NCBI RefSeq assembly: GCF_905404315.1
Contig: NC_066288.1
Coordinates: forward strand, 3,162,001 to 3,226,000
DNA from: Leptidea sinapis
Taxonomy: Eukaryota; Arthropoda; Insecta; Lepidoptera; Pieridae
DNA length: 64,000 bases
Direction of reading: 5' to 3'
Shown here: positions 26,901 through 41,900 of the stretch, piece after piece
Layout of the letters: each line of letters begins with the position of its first letter
How positions within the stretch are numbered: the first letter of the stretch is position 1
Notes under the pieces: model-generated
What the model saw: only the letters and a program-made list of their open reading frames with translations
Databases searched by the model: none
What the model was told of the DNA's origin: nothing
Position numbers and translations under genes: made by a program

Positions 26901-29900
26901 CATGAAATACGACTATATTTTTAACTTTCCTTTAAAAAACTAAGCAACATATTTATTTTGCTGTATTATCACTACATATTATAAAAAAAGTCCGCCTCCG
27001 CGTCTGTCTGTTCGCGATAAACTCAAAAACTACTGCATCTATTTTCATACTGTTTTCATCAATGGATAGCGTGGTTTTCAAGGAAGGTTTTAAGTATATA
27101 ATTGTTAAGTTTTTGTAAACATTAACGATATTTTTTGGATGTGTCGGAAAAAAATAAGCCGTCTGAGAGCTTTGAACGTAATATTATTTATGGTGGAAAA
27201 GTCCATGATGGCATATTTCTATCTATGAACGATAACATACAAATATCCATTTTAATGATTTAAAAGTTAAAAAATAAATAATATTCTAAAAGCGGTAGTA
27301 TAAAATACTGTACCAAAACATTTTTGTTTAATTTTTAACTCATTAACTTTGATAACATATTTCAGATGGCTATAGACTACATTATACCCAAATACTTACA
27401 TTTTTTTTCTATTAACAGAATACCGTCTGTTATAATTATATTAAAAGGTTAAACAATTACTACAAATAATCTTGAAATTACCTTTTCAAGTAAAGAGTTA
27501 TATGTCAGTTTCACATTGCCCGCATCTAGTGAGGCCGACTTGCTGTCTTCACACACTACAGTAGCAAACTCTTCAAAACTGGTGTCCACTTTCACTTCAA
27601 ATTGTTTATCTTTCAGAATTTCCTTAATTACTTTCTTCTCGTCGTGGAAGCGGGCCTTCAAGTTCTCTACATAGAACTTAAAAAGATCCAGCGGTGTCGA
27701 GCCGTTTTGACCTGATCAGTACAATTTATACATGGTTATGATATTCATTGCAATGACGTAACATTCAAAGAACATGGAAATATTACAGTGTAATCTATCA
27801 ATGTAAGCTCTAAAAATAACAAAGAGTGGTAATTAAAATTAAAACAAAAATATCTGTTAAATCAATTCAATACAATAGAATGGCAGTGGGTTGCTAAATA
27901 CACTATTAAAAAACAAAATTCAAGTCGGTTTAGCCATCTCTGAGATTAGCGTGCACAGATAAAAGAGACTAGAATTGTAAAGTTTAGTTTTTCGCCTCCG
28001 TAAGCACACTACGTGTAAATTGTTGTTAGATAAATTATTTATGTACTGGCAGCCATGCCAGTAATAGTCATATTCTATAAAATCGTATAACTATAATTAA
28101 ATACATAGCTTGCTAATGCTTCTAAGGTACTAGGGTACTTTTCAAAGATACAAAAATAAATCTGAATTGTAATAGTTATTTATGCAACTGATGTGTAATA
28201 AGGGGTTAATGAAACACGAATGTGGGTTGATAATAGTATCACATGAGTGTTTTAATACCTTATAATTAACAGTTGCATTCAAGACTTTATCTACACCCAT
28301 AATATGAATCCTCTATAAAAGATTCTGAAACAGTTAGCTTACTGCTAACATTAAAAAGCCAGTCTTAGTAACCATAAAATGATCCAAAGGAGTGTTATTA
28401 TGAAAACGGATGATATTATGTTGTACTGAATTTGGATTTGGATGATGTAATGGTTATTAGGACATTGTGTGTTTTTATGTTGGCAATAAGCTTACTAACT
28501 AATCTTTGATAGAGGATTTAAAGCATGGGTGTAGATAAAAGAAATAAATAAATAATAGTTGTGGCAGTGTACTTACCCCCTTATTCATAATAGTCTGCTA
28601 ACTTAAAGCATTGCTAATTCTCACTCTGTCTTCTTCTATTAACCTAAGTCAGAATGAGAAAAAACACTCCTAAGCGGCTGTTTATAAAGTTAGCGGACCA
28701 TTATGAATAAGGGGGTTAATGTTTACTGTAAAGGAAGAAAAATGCACAAGCCTGGTTATTTTTGACAAGCAAACTGACATTGTATTCTTACCAAGCATAG
28801 CGGAGAACCTCATGTCAGCTGATATGACCGGATACAGCTCCACCCACAGAGACATTGACGTCAATTTGCCTTCTTCGTGCAGGCCATCTAGTAGAGCCTG
28901 AACATTAAGAGATGTCATCTATAAATATATAATGAAAATGGTCTTTGTTTGAGACTCAATAACGCCTAAACCACTGATCGTATCGACATGAAAGTACGAC
29001 CATTCGATGCGAAATTTATCCTAGATGGTTTATGGCTACTCTTTTTTTATTGTGTTTGTAATAAGAAGAATAAAAAATAATTTATTTCCTTTTGAAATTC
29101 GCCCAGTGAAGCGGGCAGGAACGGCTAGTAATGCACAAAGACAACGTTACGTATGTATCGTTTTATTCAAAGTTAACATATTTATGGCCCAATCACAACA
29201 CAGCTGTGCTGTTATAAGGCCAAGACCCCACTGCTTGATTCTGAGGGTACTTGTTTTTTTTGACAAAAATAATTTTAAATTAACGTTAAGGGCGTATGAA
29301 ATGTATTAGCAATAGGTTACCTATAAAAAATGGCCGCATTTAAATATAATTAATATTAGTAAAGCCAATTTTAAAGGAAATTGTGTAAAGAAAACAAAAA
29401 AATATGGTTGACAGCTCTCAGGCTGCATTTGGTCCCCCAACCACGGTCAGCGCTCACGTCGATCGAGCGTAGCGCGAACCATACGCGGGGACCATGTTGA
29501 GTTAAATGCTCGGCTGACAGCAAACATGATGAACACGACATACCAAAATTTATGACCCATGCATGACTCACCAGAAAGTTATCCCTGTTCTTTCTCTGTT
29601 GCCGTTTATTTCTTTTCTTCACTTGCTCCTTCTCTTGAGCGTACTCAGCTTCAAGATTTCGTATATGTTGTTCAAATACTGAAAAATACAATCACTCTTG
29701 TGTAATATTTGATATTATTGAAATATTTTTTTAAAATAATTTTCAGTACAATTATTTACAATAACCTTATTGGTTAATTAAAGTACCAAAGAAACTAATA
29801 ATGCTTCTTTGTCACTTTAATTCAATTTTCATTAAAAATTAAGAATGTTGAATTATTGTATTTTGTGTATAACTTTGAATAAAAAAAACAATATAACAAA

Positions 29901-32900
29901 CCTATAAGGGCGTCTTCTTTATCCATCCCCAGTAAACTTACATCATTCTTGAAAGCAGAATTTTCCAGAAGCAGAACTTGAGCTTCACTCCATGTGCTAC
30001 TGTATGTTATTTCACTCATATTTTCCAATACCTAAATACAATTTAATAGGATTCAATAAGGCAAGGTTCGTAAGTATCAAAAAATTTCACAAGTATATGT
30101 AGTAGGTTTTACTACTACTAGTTCAAAATTAACTACATAATATTTATACATTTAATATATTACTAAAAAAGACGACTATATTGTCTAGTGCATAGGTTCT
30201 CAACGTGGGCGATAACGCCCCCTTGTGGGCGTTTGAAACTTTCAGGGGGGCAGTAGGAGACCTTGAGAAAATTAGGGGCATTGAGATGGCGCAGATGGGG
30301 CGTGGGTAGATTAAAAAATATAGTCTAAAAAGGCAAAAAAATATATACGAAAATACTCTAGAAAAAAACATATTCTCAAAATGGGCGGTGAGCAAAATGA
30401 GGTTGATATTCTATGGTTTAGTGTCTATATTTTTACACTACACTTTCAATTAATAATGTATTTAATGTAAATCATAAAAACATAATTATAAACCAACACA
30501 TTTCATTTTCCCAAAAACAAGAGTGTATTGGACTCGTAAAACATTTTTCGGGTGAATATAAACACTAAGGGATGTGTGTAATTACTGTACTGACAGGAAT
30601 ATTAAGGCCGTTTAATTATACCTTAGCGAACTTTAAAATGTATGTATTATCAAGATTAATTATTATGAGAATAATATCCCAAATATACTAATTGACAATG
30701 AAAAAAGTTTAAGAATAATGTTTAATCAAACGATATTGAGGACAAAAGCGCTGTTATACCACATACAAAACTTATCATTACACTTGATCAAATATATAGT
30801 CTTACCTGGGCCAACATTTTCATGTTACGCTTTTTAAGCGCCTTGGCTTCCTCCTTCTCCCGTTTGGCAATACTAAATATACAGTCCTCGTAAATATCCC
30901 GTCTATCCGATTCGGGAACACAACGCCAGATCTATATGACAGCATTCATTAGTTTCAGATAACATGTTAGATACCTCTACGTCAGGGGTGCTCAAACGGT
31001 CGATCGGGAGTGCTTTTTGAGTCGATCTCGAGAAAAAAAACCGGTATAATAAATCGGTAATTACGTACCATCTTATGAAAAGTATGCTCAGGACATGCAG
31101 TGTCACGCTTCAACATCCAAAGTCACTATTTAGTTAAGCTTAGGACTTTAGAACGCATTTGTTTTGTAAGAACCAATAAACTCGCAATTTTGAATAATAA
31201 TTATGAGATTTTTCATTGACATTTAGGAGCCGACCTACACTTACCTTGACTTAAAAAAATGCATATTTTGCGCAAAACTAATATCTATGTCATCGTGACA
31301 CTCTACCTAGTCGACAATCCTTCATCGCACATACTTGAAGCCTCTCAGAGCCGATCGATCGTAGTTTAACAATTTTGAGGTAGATCGCGAGCAGTACAAG
31401 CTTGAGCACCCCTGCTCTACGTGGTGTGACAATGAAACTGGGAGATTTTAGTAGACGAGCAAAGAATCAACAAAAACATCTAATATTTTGAACTTAGATA
31501 ATTTATAATAATAATAATATTGACACACTTTTTACACGAATTATCTTGCCTCAAACTAGGCATAGCCTGTACTATGGATACAAGACAACAATATATTTAA
31601 TACAATATACTTACTTAAACATACATATAAACATCCATGACTCGGAAACAAACATCCATATTCATCATATAACTGATTGCACCTACCGGGATTCGAACCC
31701 GGGACCTCTAGCTTAATAGTGAGGGTCACTAACCATTCGGCTATATGGGTCGTCGTAGCCTAAACATAGATAAGCAATAATGTGAGGTTTGGTAAACAAA
31801 GAGTATTCATTCACATTTTTTGTGCAAATTTTGAACATCCCTCCCTTGTGCGTTGAAGTCTGTATGACAAATAGATTAAATAATGGGAAAGGATGGCTCT
31901 AGCGATTCCTGTTGTGTATGTTGTGAAACACAATATGTTTCTTCCCAATCTATAAAATTTTTGTTCCATGTTCTAAATGCAGTGGATTTTTTTATTTTTT
32001 TTTTTTATGAAAAAAAGGGACAAGACGAGCAGGACGTTCAGCTGAGGGTAATTGATCCGCCCTGCCCATTACAATGCAGTGCCGCTCAGGATTTTTTAAA
32101 AACTCCAAAAATTTTTAATGGCACTACAATTGCGCTCATCACCTTGAGACATAAGATGTCGAGTCTCATTTTGCCCAGTAACTTCACTAGCTACGTCGCC
32201 CTTCAGAACGAAACACAGTAATGCTTACACACATTACTGCTTCACGGCAGAAATAGACGCCGTTGTGGTACCCATAATCTAGCCGGCATCCTGTGCAAAG
32301 GAGCCTCCCACTAGTATTATTATTATACTTTAACTAAATATGCGGTTTTACCCTTATTTTATACGAAATTGGGACCACAAATTTAATACTGTTTTAGTAT
32401 TTAGGGTAATACATTGCAGTAACAATTATTAAAATTGAAGTTCCGAAGGTCTAATTTGGTCTGATCTGAATAAAACATTACATACATACATGGTATGGTA
32501 CAATTGATTTTACTTTAACCTACATACCTCAAGATTCCCGAACATATCTTCGCATCTGTAATATTTTGTGAGCGAAGTAACACGCTCGCAACTCAACAAG
32601 AACTCCTCCAAATTCTCCCTGTTTTTCTTGGTTTTTAGCCTAAAAATAACAGAAACAATAAAAAAAACTGATATCGGACGCAACAGCACAATGTTTCTAG
32701 ATATTAGTACGACTAAATCGTACAGGTAAAATGTGTTCCTATAATACATATTAAAAACAATATCGTACAATGAAGTATACAGAAACAAAATAAGTTCATG
32801 TTTAAGGCATTTTTTTTTTTCTCAAAATTGATTCCTTTAGAATTCTTTTTGATGTCATTTCTAATAACTACTAGATACTACTACCGCTTCGGAAACATAT

Positions 32901-35900
32901 GGCGCTCTGAGAGAGAAGAAGCGGCGCAAGTAACTCTCCCAGCATTCTTTTTTTGCGCTCTTTTCAATAAAAATATACAATATTGTACAGTCATTTCTAT
33001 CGCTATAAAAAAAATCACAATCTAGTCCCAGGCGCTGTCCGATCATTTAGATATTCAGCAGTGGAGTAATAGGATTTACGACAGAGCCATTTTTTTTATA
33101 AAACATTTAAATTTATTTATAGATAATGCCTGAACAGTGGCTGGGACATTATTATAGAAGTGTATACATTTACCCTTAAAGCTATTATGTATCTTATGAA
33201 GCCTACTAGAATTAGTTACAAGCAATCCCTTATTTCTAGTGTTATAATAATGAAAATCATTATTAAAAGCAAAAAAGTGAAGATTTTTGTGAACGTATAT
33301 TAAATTTTCATAAATGTACTGACAATGAACAGTCATAATATTTATTTCTTTAAATTTTTCTTTGAGAGACTGTCTATAACCAAGCCTATATATAGCACGA
33401 ACAGCTCTCTTTTGAGGAGCAAACACTATATCAATGTCAGCAGCATGACCCCATAGTAAAGTACCGTACGTTTGTTTGCACTGTGAGTCTTTTTTATATT
33501 GTAGGGTGCAAAGGGCAAGCCACTCCCCTAACGGTAAGTACTTCTGCTGCCCGAGGACTATCAGCAATACCAAAAGTCTTTGATATAATTGCCGGCCGTT
33601 GATTGAAACTTGAATAATGCTGTATCGGTTTGATTTTAGTATACTGTAGTAAGCAGGTGATTCCTCTAAGAAGCTTTGCGAGGCAAGAAGTTATGTTAGT
33701 CTTACAAATTGCACGGCTATGCAACACCAGACAAAAACATCACCAACAGATGAAATTTAACATTTTGACGAGATATCCAGTGGTTATACTGGGCTCTTTG
33801 TACACTAAATATATAATAAAGGAGAGATACACAGAGAGACACTTTAATTTTTACTATTATTATTATTATATCTACATATAAAGAAATGAATTGCTGTTCG
33901 TTAGTCTCGCTAAAACTCGAGAACGGCTGGACAGATTTGGCTAATTTTGGTCTTGGATTATTTGTGGAAGTCCAGGGAAGGTTTAAAAGGTGAATAAATA
34001 TGAAAGTGTTCGGAATTGAATAAAAACAACAATTTTGTTTTTCCTTTGATATGTCCCCAGTCGTCCGATATTTCTTTTGTATGGACATATTTTCTATGAG
34101 AGAATTATTGACGCACGGTTTGACAGTTCTGCTGTGAAACAATTTCATTACAACAACAGGGTACATATTTTACGAAATAATTCTTGATGATATGATACAT
34201 TATTGACAAATTAATAAAAAACATTATTTTATTTATTGTATACAGAACAACGTCTGTCGGGTCAACTAGTATTTTAATATAAATATGTGGTGATTTCGCG
34301 AGTATCAAAGGCCACCATCGACTCAAATATTGCAGAACGTTAAATGCTTGGAAACTGAAACACAAAATTATCAATTTCATAATAAGTAAAAAAATGTTTA
34401 CCTCTGTTCTTCTCTCTCATCTTTCAGCTTCTGCGTTTTGTATGCATTGAACGCCTGCTTTTTTTCGTTCAGTTTCTTGAAAGTAGCAAACCGGGGATCC
34501 TTTGATATTATCTTAACACATTGTTCCCATGTGGCATTCGATGGTACATTCTGGAAAGATTAATAAAAATGCATGTTAAGTTACATAATAAATTAATTTT
34601 TATAAAAAAAAAAATACTCTAGAATATTTTCCTATCTGTATGCAGAGACAAACCGAAGATGATAATTCTATGGCCTTTGATCAAGTGCACAAAAAGCTTT
34701 TTACAAAACATCCAATGTGTCCATGGTTTTTCTGTGAGTAATAAAGGGCACAAACTTTAATCGACCAACCGATCCTTCGATATTGCACAGACACATCGCT
34801 TTATTATGGTAACTCATAATGAAGCGATGCGATGAAAAACCGAGAATTTCTGAGCGGCACTACAATTGCGCTTGTCACCTTGAGATATGACCTTGAGAGA
34901 TGTTAAGTCTCATTTGCCCAGTAATTTTATTAGCTACAACGCCCTTCAGACCGAAACCCAATAATGTTTACACATTACTGATTCACGACAGAAATAGGCG
35001 CCGTTGTGGTACCCATAGTCTAGCCGGGATCCCGTGCAAAGGAGCCGTCTCCTGGTGGTTCACAATGACTACCAAAAAAGAGATATCTTTAATTTAAATC
35101 ACAAAAAGGTACACAATAATTTCATAAAACAGCTAAAGAACTATCTTTATTTCCGGTGTAGAAACACAATAAAATGTAGTTACCCTCTCTCGCAGCAGCT
35201 CCTTAAAGGCCTCTATAGCTTCTTTTTTGTCTTTGTATTGGAATTCTGTTGCCGATTCGGATCGATCAATATCGCTTTGGGGAGGAGCAGCAATCTCCTC
35301 TGGCTTAACTATAAGAGATAATATCAGATAAATATAAGAGAATTCCACGTATATAGTCACTCATCACGATATCTCACACACCATTAGGCATAGAGACTTG
35401 AAATTTGGTAGGAATATTCCTTATTGCTGTCTACGCTCGAGGTGGTATGATGTGCGAACATCAGCCAAGCGCGATAAGGAAGCCGAGAGTGTCAACACAC
35501 TTGCATGGTAAATATTTTGAAAACGTCGTTTTGTCAACCTCGCAGACAAAATGATCAACGATGAAGGTTTTGTACAATACATTTATTAGCAATGTCAATG
35601 TACATACCTATGTATAATACAGCTAATATTATTCATATTTATAACGCAACCATGACAGTAAATATTATCATAATCTCAAAAAAACATTCCCATTATCAAG
35701 GGGTTCATAATTATTAGGAAAAGTGTTGTAGTAGCATTCTTTTAATTATTTAATATCGCAGGAATTATTAAAGTTAAAAGCATAAAACTCTTTGTCAGTG
35801 TTAAAAAATAACTGTAGGTCCTTAAACGTCTCTATAGGTGGAGGAATTAATAATATTTTTGTATAAAATCAAAGACTAACCTACCACACAAAGTAAAAAG

Positions 35901-38900
35901 TGTGTGATCTTAATATCTTGGTTTGTGACAAAATACAGAAAAGACGAACATTAATTATATCTTGTAAAAGTAACATAATATTCATCTACTCTGCGACTGC
36001 GGCCCACTAATGCATAAGCGTAACACAATCTTTGGCGACCACTTCGTGCCACCAGATAGTGTTTGCAACACTCGCGTCAAGGAATTACTGCGGTTCGTAA
36101 AGGCGGCAGGGCTTGACGACGAGCTTTAGTATGAGTGGCGAACACAATAGTTCAATTTTGGACGCGGTGTTACTAGCAATCTTTTGGACTAGGAAATAGC
36201 CACCCTCTTCAAATAATAATAACATAATATTCAGAGTAAAAAAACTGAAACTTACTGTCATCTGGTATTGGTATTGCATTAGCTAGAGACGGATCGATAG
36301 ATGCTAATGTTTTAGCCATCGCTTCATCTAATGCAGAACTTCCACTATTGGGTTTCCCTGGTGAAGATGGCAGAGGCACCTCCCCAGGAGGTAAGTCTGC
36401 ATGTAAAGCACTCCTGTAACATAAGTAATACCTTTTCAAAGTCAAATAAACTTTATTTAATTAGTTTTAAACAGTGTTTTTGAATCGTCACTTTTAATAT
36501 TTCATTTAATTTACTGAGTCTACTTTATGTTCGGAAAAATAGAGCTAGTTTTTTTTTTATGAAATAGCAGGACAAACGAGCGAACGGGTCACCTGGTGTT
36601 AAGTGATCACCGCCGCCCACAATCTCTTGTAACACCAGAGGAATCACAGGAGCGTTGCCGGCCTTTAAGGAAGGTGTACGCGCTTTTTTTGAAGGTACCC
36701 ATGTCATATCGTCCCGGAAACACCGCACAAGGAAGCTCATTCCACAGCTTTGTAGTACGTGGAAGAAAGCTCCTTGAAAACCGCACTGTGGAGGACCGCC
36801 ACACATCCAGTTGGTGGGAATGATAACCTAACTTGTGGTGTGTCGTGTGAAGGTGGAATAGAAGAGCTAGTGCAAAGGACATACAAGAAACTCAACATCC
36901 ACTCTTTTTAATCAGAATGAGTATTTAACAATGGTTGTAATATACACAATAAAATAGGTTGAAAGGTGTTGCATCCAATAAATGGTTGTTCCATTTTAAA
37001 TTATGAGAATTCTACACATTGTAGATCATCACTATCTTAGACTTTTCACAAAACGTCATATTAAAGCCTACCCACATTTTTATCGCGACTCGCCAGTCGG
37101 AAATAGAACCTTTGTAATTTCATGTCATACAAATGATTTAAGTTTTCTTTAGTGTTAATTCCGCCAATATTTGTTTTAAAAACAATTCGACACGTGTTTC
37201 GCCTCTACACGAGGCATCCTCAGGACGTGTTGTCTCGCCAAAATCTGGCACGAGACTGAATCAAATGAGCCGGAAGCCGTTCTTTTATACCCTCGTCCTA
37301 TGAAATGACGCGCTGTGATTGGTCGACTGTTGTGACGTATTACCACCGGAAGAGACACGTAACAAAGGTGATGGGACTAAACTAAGACGTATCGAATTGT
37401 TTTAAAAACAAATATTGGCGGAATTAACACTAAAGAAAACTTAAATCATTTGTATAACCATGGATTTCCGCAAAGTAACGCCTAATTCAATAAAATTTCA
37501 TGTCAGTTAGTAATGTAGACTATTTATTAAACGGTAGGTGGAATCATAAACATGATGACATGGATAATGAACGTACACCCGCCATTAAACTTCAGTAACG
37601 CTCCTGTTATTCATCTGGTATTGCAAGAGAATATTGGCTGCGGTAATCAAAAGTGACCCGAAGTCTTGTTCATCCTTATATTCCAATACAATACCTGTAT
37701 AATATATGTATAGTCTGAGGTATGCATACACGCCTAAGGATTATTAACGTCATAAAGGGGGGATGTATATAAATCATATCATATTTTATGAAAATTTCTC
37801 ACAGCATTTGATGTTTAGTCACAGTTTCTGCTCCCATAAGAACGACACAACTATCTTTATTTAAATTAGGGTTTGAAGTATTTTTTTTTATTGAATAGGA
37901 GGACAAACGAGCGTACGGGTCACCTGTTGTTAAGTGATCACCGCCGCCCACAATCACTTGCAACACCAGAGAAATCACAGGAGCGTTGCCGGCCTTTAAG
38001 GAAGGTGTACGCGCTGTTTTTGAAGGTACCCATGTCGTATCGTCCCGGAAACACCGCACAAGGAAGCTCATTCCACAGCTTTGTAGTACGTGGAAGAAAG
38101 CTCCTTGAAAACCGCACTGTGGAGGACCGCCACACATCCAGATGGTGGGGATTATAACCTAACTTGTGGCGTGTCGTGCGAAGGTGGAATTCGCCGGCAG
38201 TAATTAAATTGCCGTTTTGTAACATTAAAACATTTTAAACACACACCATGATGTTACGACCAAATTGCTATTGGAGTCAGCCATTGAGGTGTTCACATGT
38301 GATATAAAAACAACTTTACATAACACATGACAGTTCGCCCCACTATCCCTTCTGATGAGGTAAGCTACAACATGCGCATCTACAACAGACGACCTGTATA
38401 CCCGAGTGGTTAGCGATCCTACCTACTAAGCTAGAGGTCCCGGGTTCGAATACCGGTAGGTGCAAGCATTTATATGATGAATATGGATGTTTGTTTCCGA
38501 GTCATGGATGTTTAAATGTATTTATGTATATTTATATGAAATTATTTATGTTTAAGTAGGTAAGTATATTGTATAAAATATATCATTGTCTTGTAACCCA
38601 CAGGCTTTATATGCTTAACTTGGGGCAAGATAATTTGTGTAAAAGTGTGTCAATTTTATTATTATTATTATTATCGGAAATTAAAACATGGGGCCTCCAT
38701 CATATTTGAGCTCTTTTATTTTACCAATTTATTGAATGGGTCAATATTTTGGGTATGCTTACATCAAACCATGCAGTTTTTTTAACGCGATTGGGGCACT
38801 GTCTCACCATATTGCAGAACTAAACCATATCAACAATAAACCATAATAAAATACCCAAAGCATCACACTTACATAATTAATGTATGACATATAAAATGTC

Positions 38901-41900
38901 GACAAATGAAAATGATTTCCATGAGTTCTTCTCGACATAAACTAGATCAACGTAATAAGCTTGCACAGAAATCAGTTTATCAACTACGAGTACGCCTATG
39001 TTTTAGACTCAAATTTAAACTTGACAAATGATCACCACATGTTCTCTGGAAAACAGGGATCTCTGAACAATACTGGGATGAAAACACTGATGACAGATAT
39101 TAAGAATCTCATAAAAGAAATCGATTTCAGTGGAATAAAATACGCAGCAGAACTAAATGACAATATACATATAAACAAAGAAGTAACTCACGAAAAATAT
39201 ACCACAGTAAATACACATAAAGCATTAAATGAGACACTAGAAAATAACACGTTTTTTCAGTAATAGTTACATACATATACTACACCAAAATATTTCAGGC
39301 CTAGTTACAAAATCGGACTTACTGACTTTACATTTAGAGGAACTATACACTAAAAAAGTGGATGTTGATATAGTATGTATCACAGAGCATAACATGCTCT
39401 CTGGACATGAACATATTTTACATATACCAAACTATCATGTTGCTGCAACATTTTCAAGAAAACAAAGAAGAGGAGGAGCATGCATATTAGTCAAAAATAA
39501 AACTCCATACAAAGAAATAAAATTTCCGGCACAAGTATCCGTAACAAATATTATTGAATGTTGCGCTATTGACTTAATTAATCATGACACGATTATACTA
39601 TGCATTTATAGAGTTCCTTGTAATAGAAAACGAGAATTAGATATATTTTACGAAACGCTTGACACAATTATGTATAACTTATTAAAAAATACAAAGAAGG
39701 GACTTGTGATGTGCGGTGATTTCAATATTGATATGCTAAAAAATGATAAAACATCATTAGATCTTGAAAATTTTCTTGCTCAATATAATTTAAAACTACA
39801 GATAAAAGAATGCACAAGACCACAGTCAGGATCATGTATCGACATTGCTCATGGCAAGACCAAATCTGGAAAAAGTGAGGTCATAGACTGGGATCTTTCC
39901 GATCACACCGCGCAACTAGTTAAATATCCAGTGCGTAGAACCTGCAGTTTAAAGTATTGGCGAACAACTATCAAAATGAAAACCTAAATAAATTCATATC
40001 TTGTCTGAATAATATTACTTTTGATATATATGAAACTAATGACCCAAATACAGCTTACGACTCATTTTATGAAACATTCAAACTATACTACGATCAATGT
40101 TTTCCGACAAAAACAATAAAAATTAAAACCCGCAATAAACCAAAATGGATAACAACAGGAATTAAAGCTTGTAGTAAAAGAAAAAGAGATACTCTATGGA
40201 GATACAGATTAAATAGAACAAAGGAAAACAAAAATATCCTCACAAATTATTCAAAAAGACTTAAAAAAATAATAAAACTGACACAGAAAGCCCAAAACAA
40301 TCAATTTATTTTAGGTACAAAAAACAAAAGTAAAGCCACATGGCAAGTTATCAATAAAACAAAACAAAATTTGCCTAAAGAGAATATATTACAGATTATT
40401 AAAGATAATAAAATTATAAAATCTCCCAAACAACTTGCTAATACCTTTAACGATTTCTTCATAGATCAGATCCAACTTATATACCAAAAATTAATCAATC
40501 GATGTTTTTACCACCTACGATTCCTTCCGATATTCAAAAAATTATAGAGAACCTAAAAAACAAAAAAAGTGTTGGTTATGATAGATTTAGTACAATAGTC
40601 TTAAAACATGTAGCATCAGCAATTGCACCTCATATTAGCCATATAATTAATATCAGCATCATCAATGGCATATATCCTGATAAACTTAAAGCAATTATAA
40701 TTAAGCCTTTACACAAAAAAGGCAAAAAAGACGATTTAAGAAACTATCGACCAATTGCCCTAACTTCAATCATGTCAAAAATATTTGACAAAATCATTTA
40801 TCAGTCAATATATACTCATTTTTAGAAAAGAACAAAGTTCTTTTTCCACAACAAAAAGGGTTTCGAAAAAACTATACCACAAACATGGCCATTTCTGATT
40901 TTATGAAACACATAGTCACAAATATAGATAAACGAATGCCAGTTTGTGCACTATATATGGACATGACAAAGGCATTTGATTTTGTTGATCATGCAATACT
41001 GTTAAAAAAACTGGAACAATATGGACTACGTGGGAACGTCCACAGTCTAATACAAACATACCTTGCTAACAGGAAACAGATAACGCACATTACTAAGCTA
41101 AGCCCACGTAGTAAAATGGAAAAAACTAGTAGTTCTCGAGAACGTGAACTTACATTCGGTGTACCCCAAGGAAGCGTGCTAGGCCCCTTATTGTTTTTGT
41201 TATATATAAACGACTTGCCCTCAAATATACCATATCCTACGATTTTATTTGCAGATGATAGTACTATAGTTATTAAAGGTGACAGCCTGCAACAACTTGA
41301 AGTAAATATAAATGATGCTCTAGCAAGGACACTACACTGGCTTAACATTAATAATTTGCAAGCAAACCTACAGAAAACTAAAGTTATGATCTTTCGTTTG
41401 CGAGAACCAAAAATCACACCTCAAAAAATTAACGTCACATACAATGACTGTGTTGTAGAAATTATCGAAACAACAACATTTTTAAGACTTAACATTGACA
41501 GTAAATTAAATTGGAAGGCACATGCAATAGAACTTAGTAAGAAAATAAGTAAATTCTCGTACGCACTGCATGAGCTTTCAAAAGTCGCTAATAGACAAAC
41601 TGTTCTGACAGCGTATCATGGATTTGTTGTATCCAACTTACGTTACGGCATAATTTTCTGCGGAAACTCATGCGAAAAAGATATAATTTTTAAAGCCCAA
41701 AAGAGCTGCATTAGGTCAATGAGTAGTCTTAAAATAAGGGATAGTTGTAAACCCTTCTTTAACCAACTTAAAATTCTTACTTTGACCTCACTATATATCT
41801 ATGAAATAGCATTATTTGTAAAAACTAACCCTGGTACATTTGTCAGAACATCTCAAATCCACAATATTAATTTGAGAAGCAAGGATAGATTACATTTACA

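Noticed and set aside
31681..31757. tRNA gene (minus strand) suggested by A- and B-box-like sequence
   Set aside because: The tRNA-like head continues into a body and TTA-type tail shared with 38392-38675, so it is a SINE; no terminator follows the tRNA part.
37176..37358. 60-codon minus-strand frame across the inverted-repeat element
   Set aside because: It covers the ribozyme-like motif and TIR; there is no protein family resemblance, and the structure explains the conservation.
38396..38470. tRNA gene (plus strand)
   Set aside because: Same SINE family; the acceptor stem cannot be closed and a retroposon body follows.
40989..41417. 142-codon minus-strand frame
   Set aside because: It is the antisense shadow of the LINE RT at 40885-42084.
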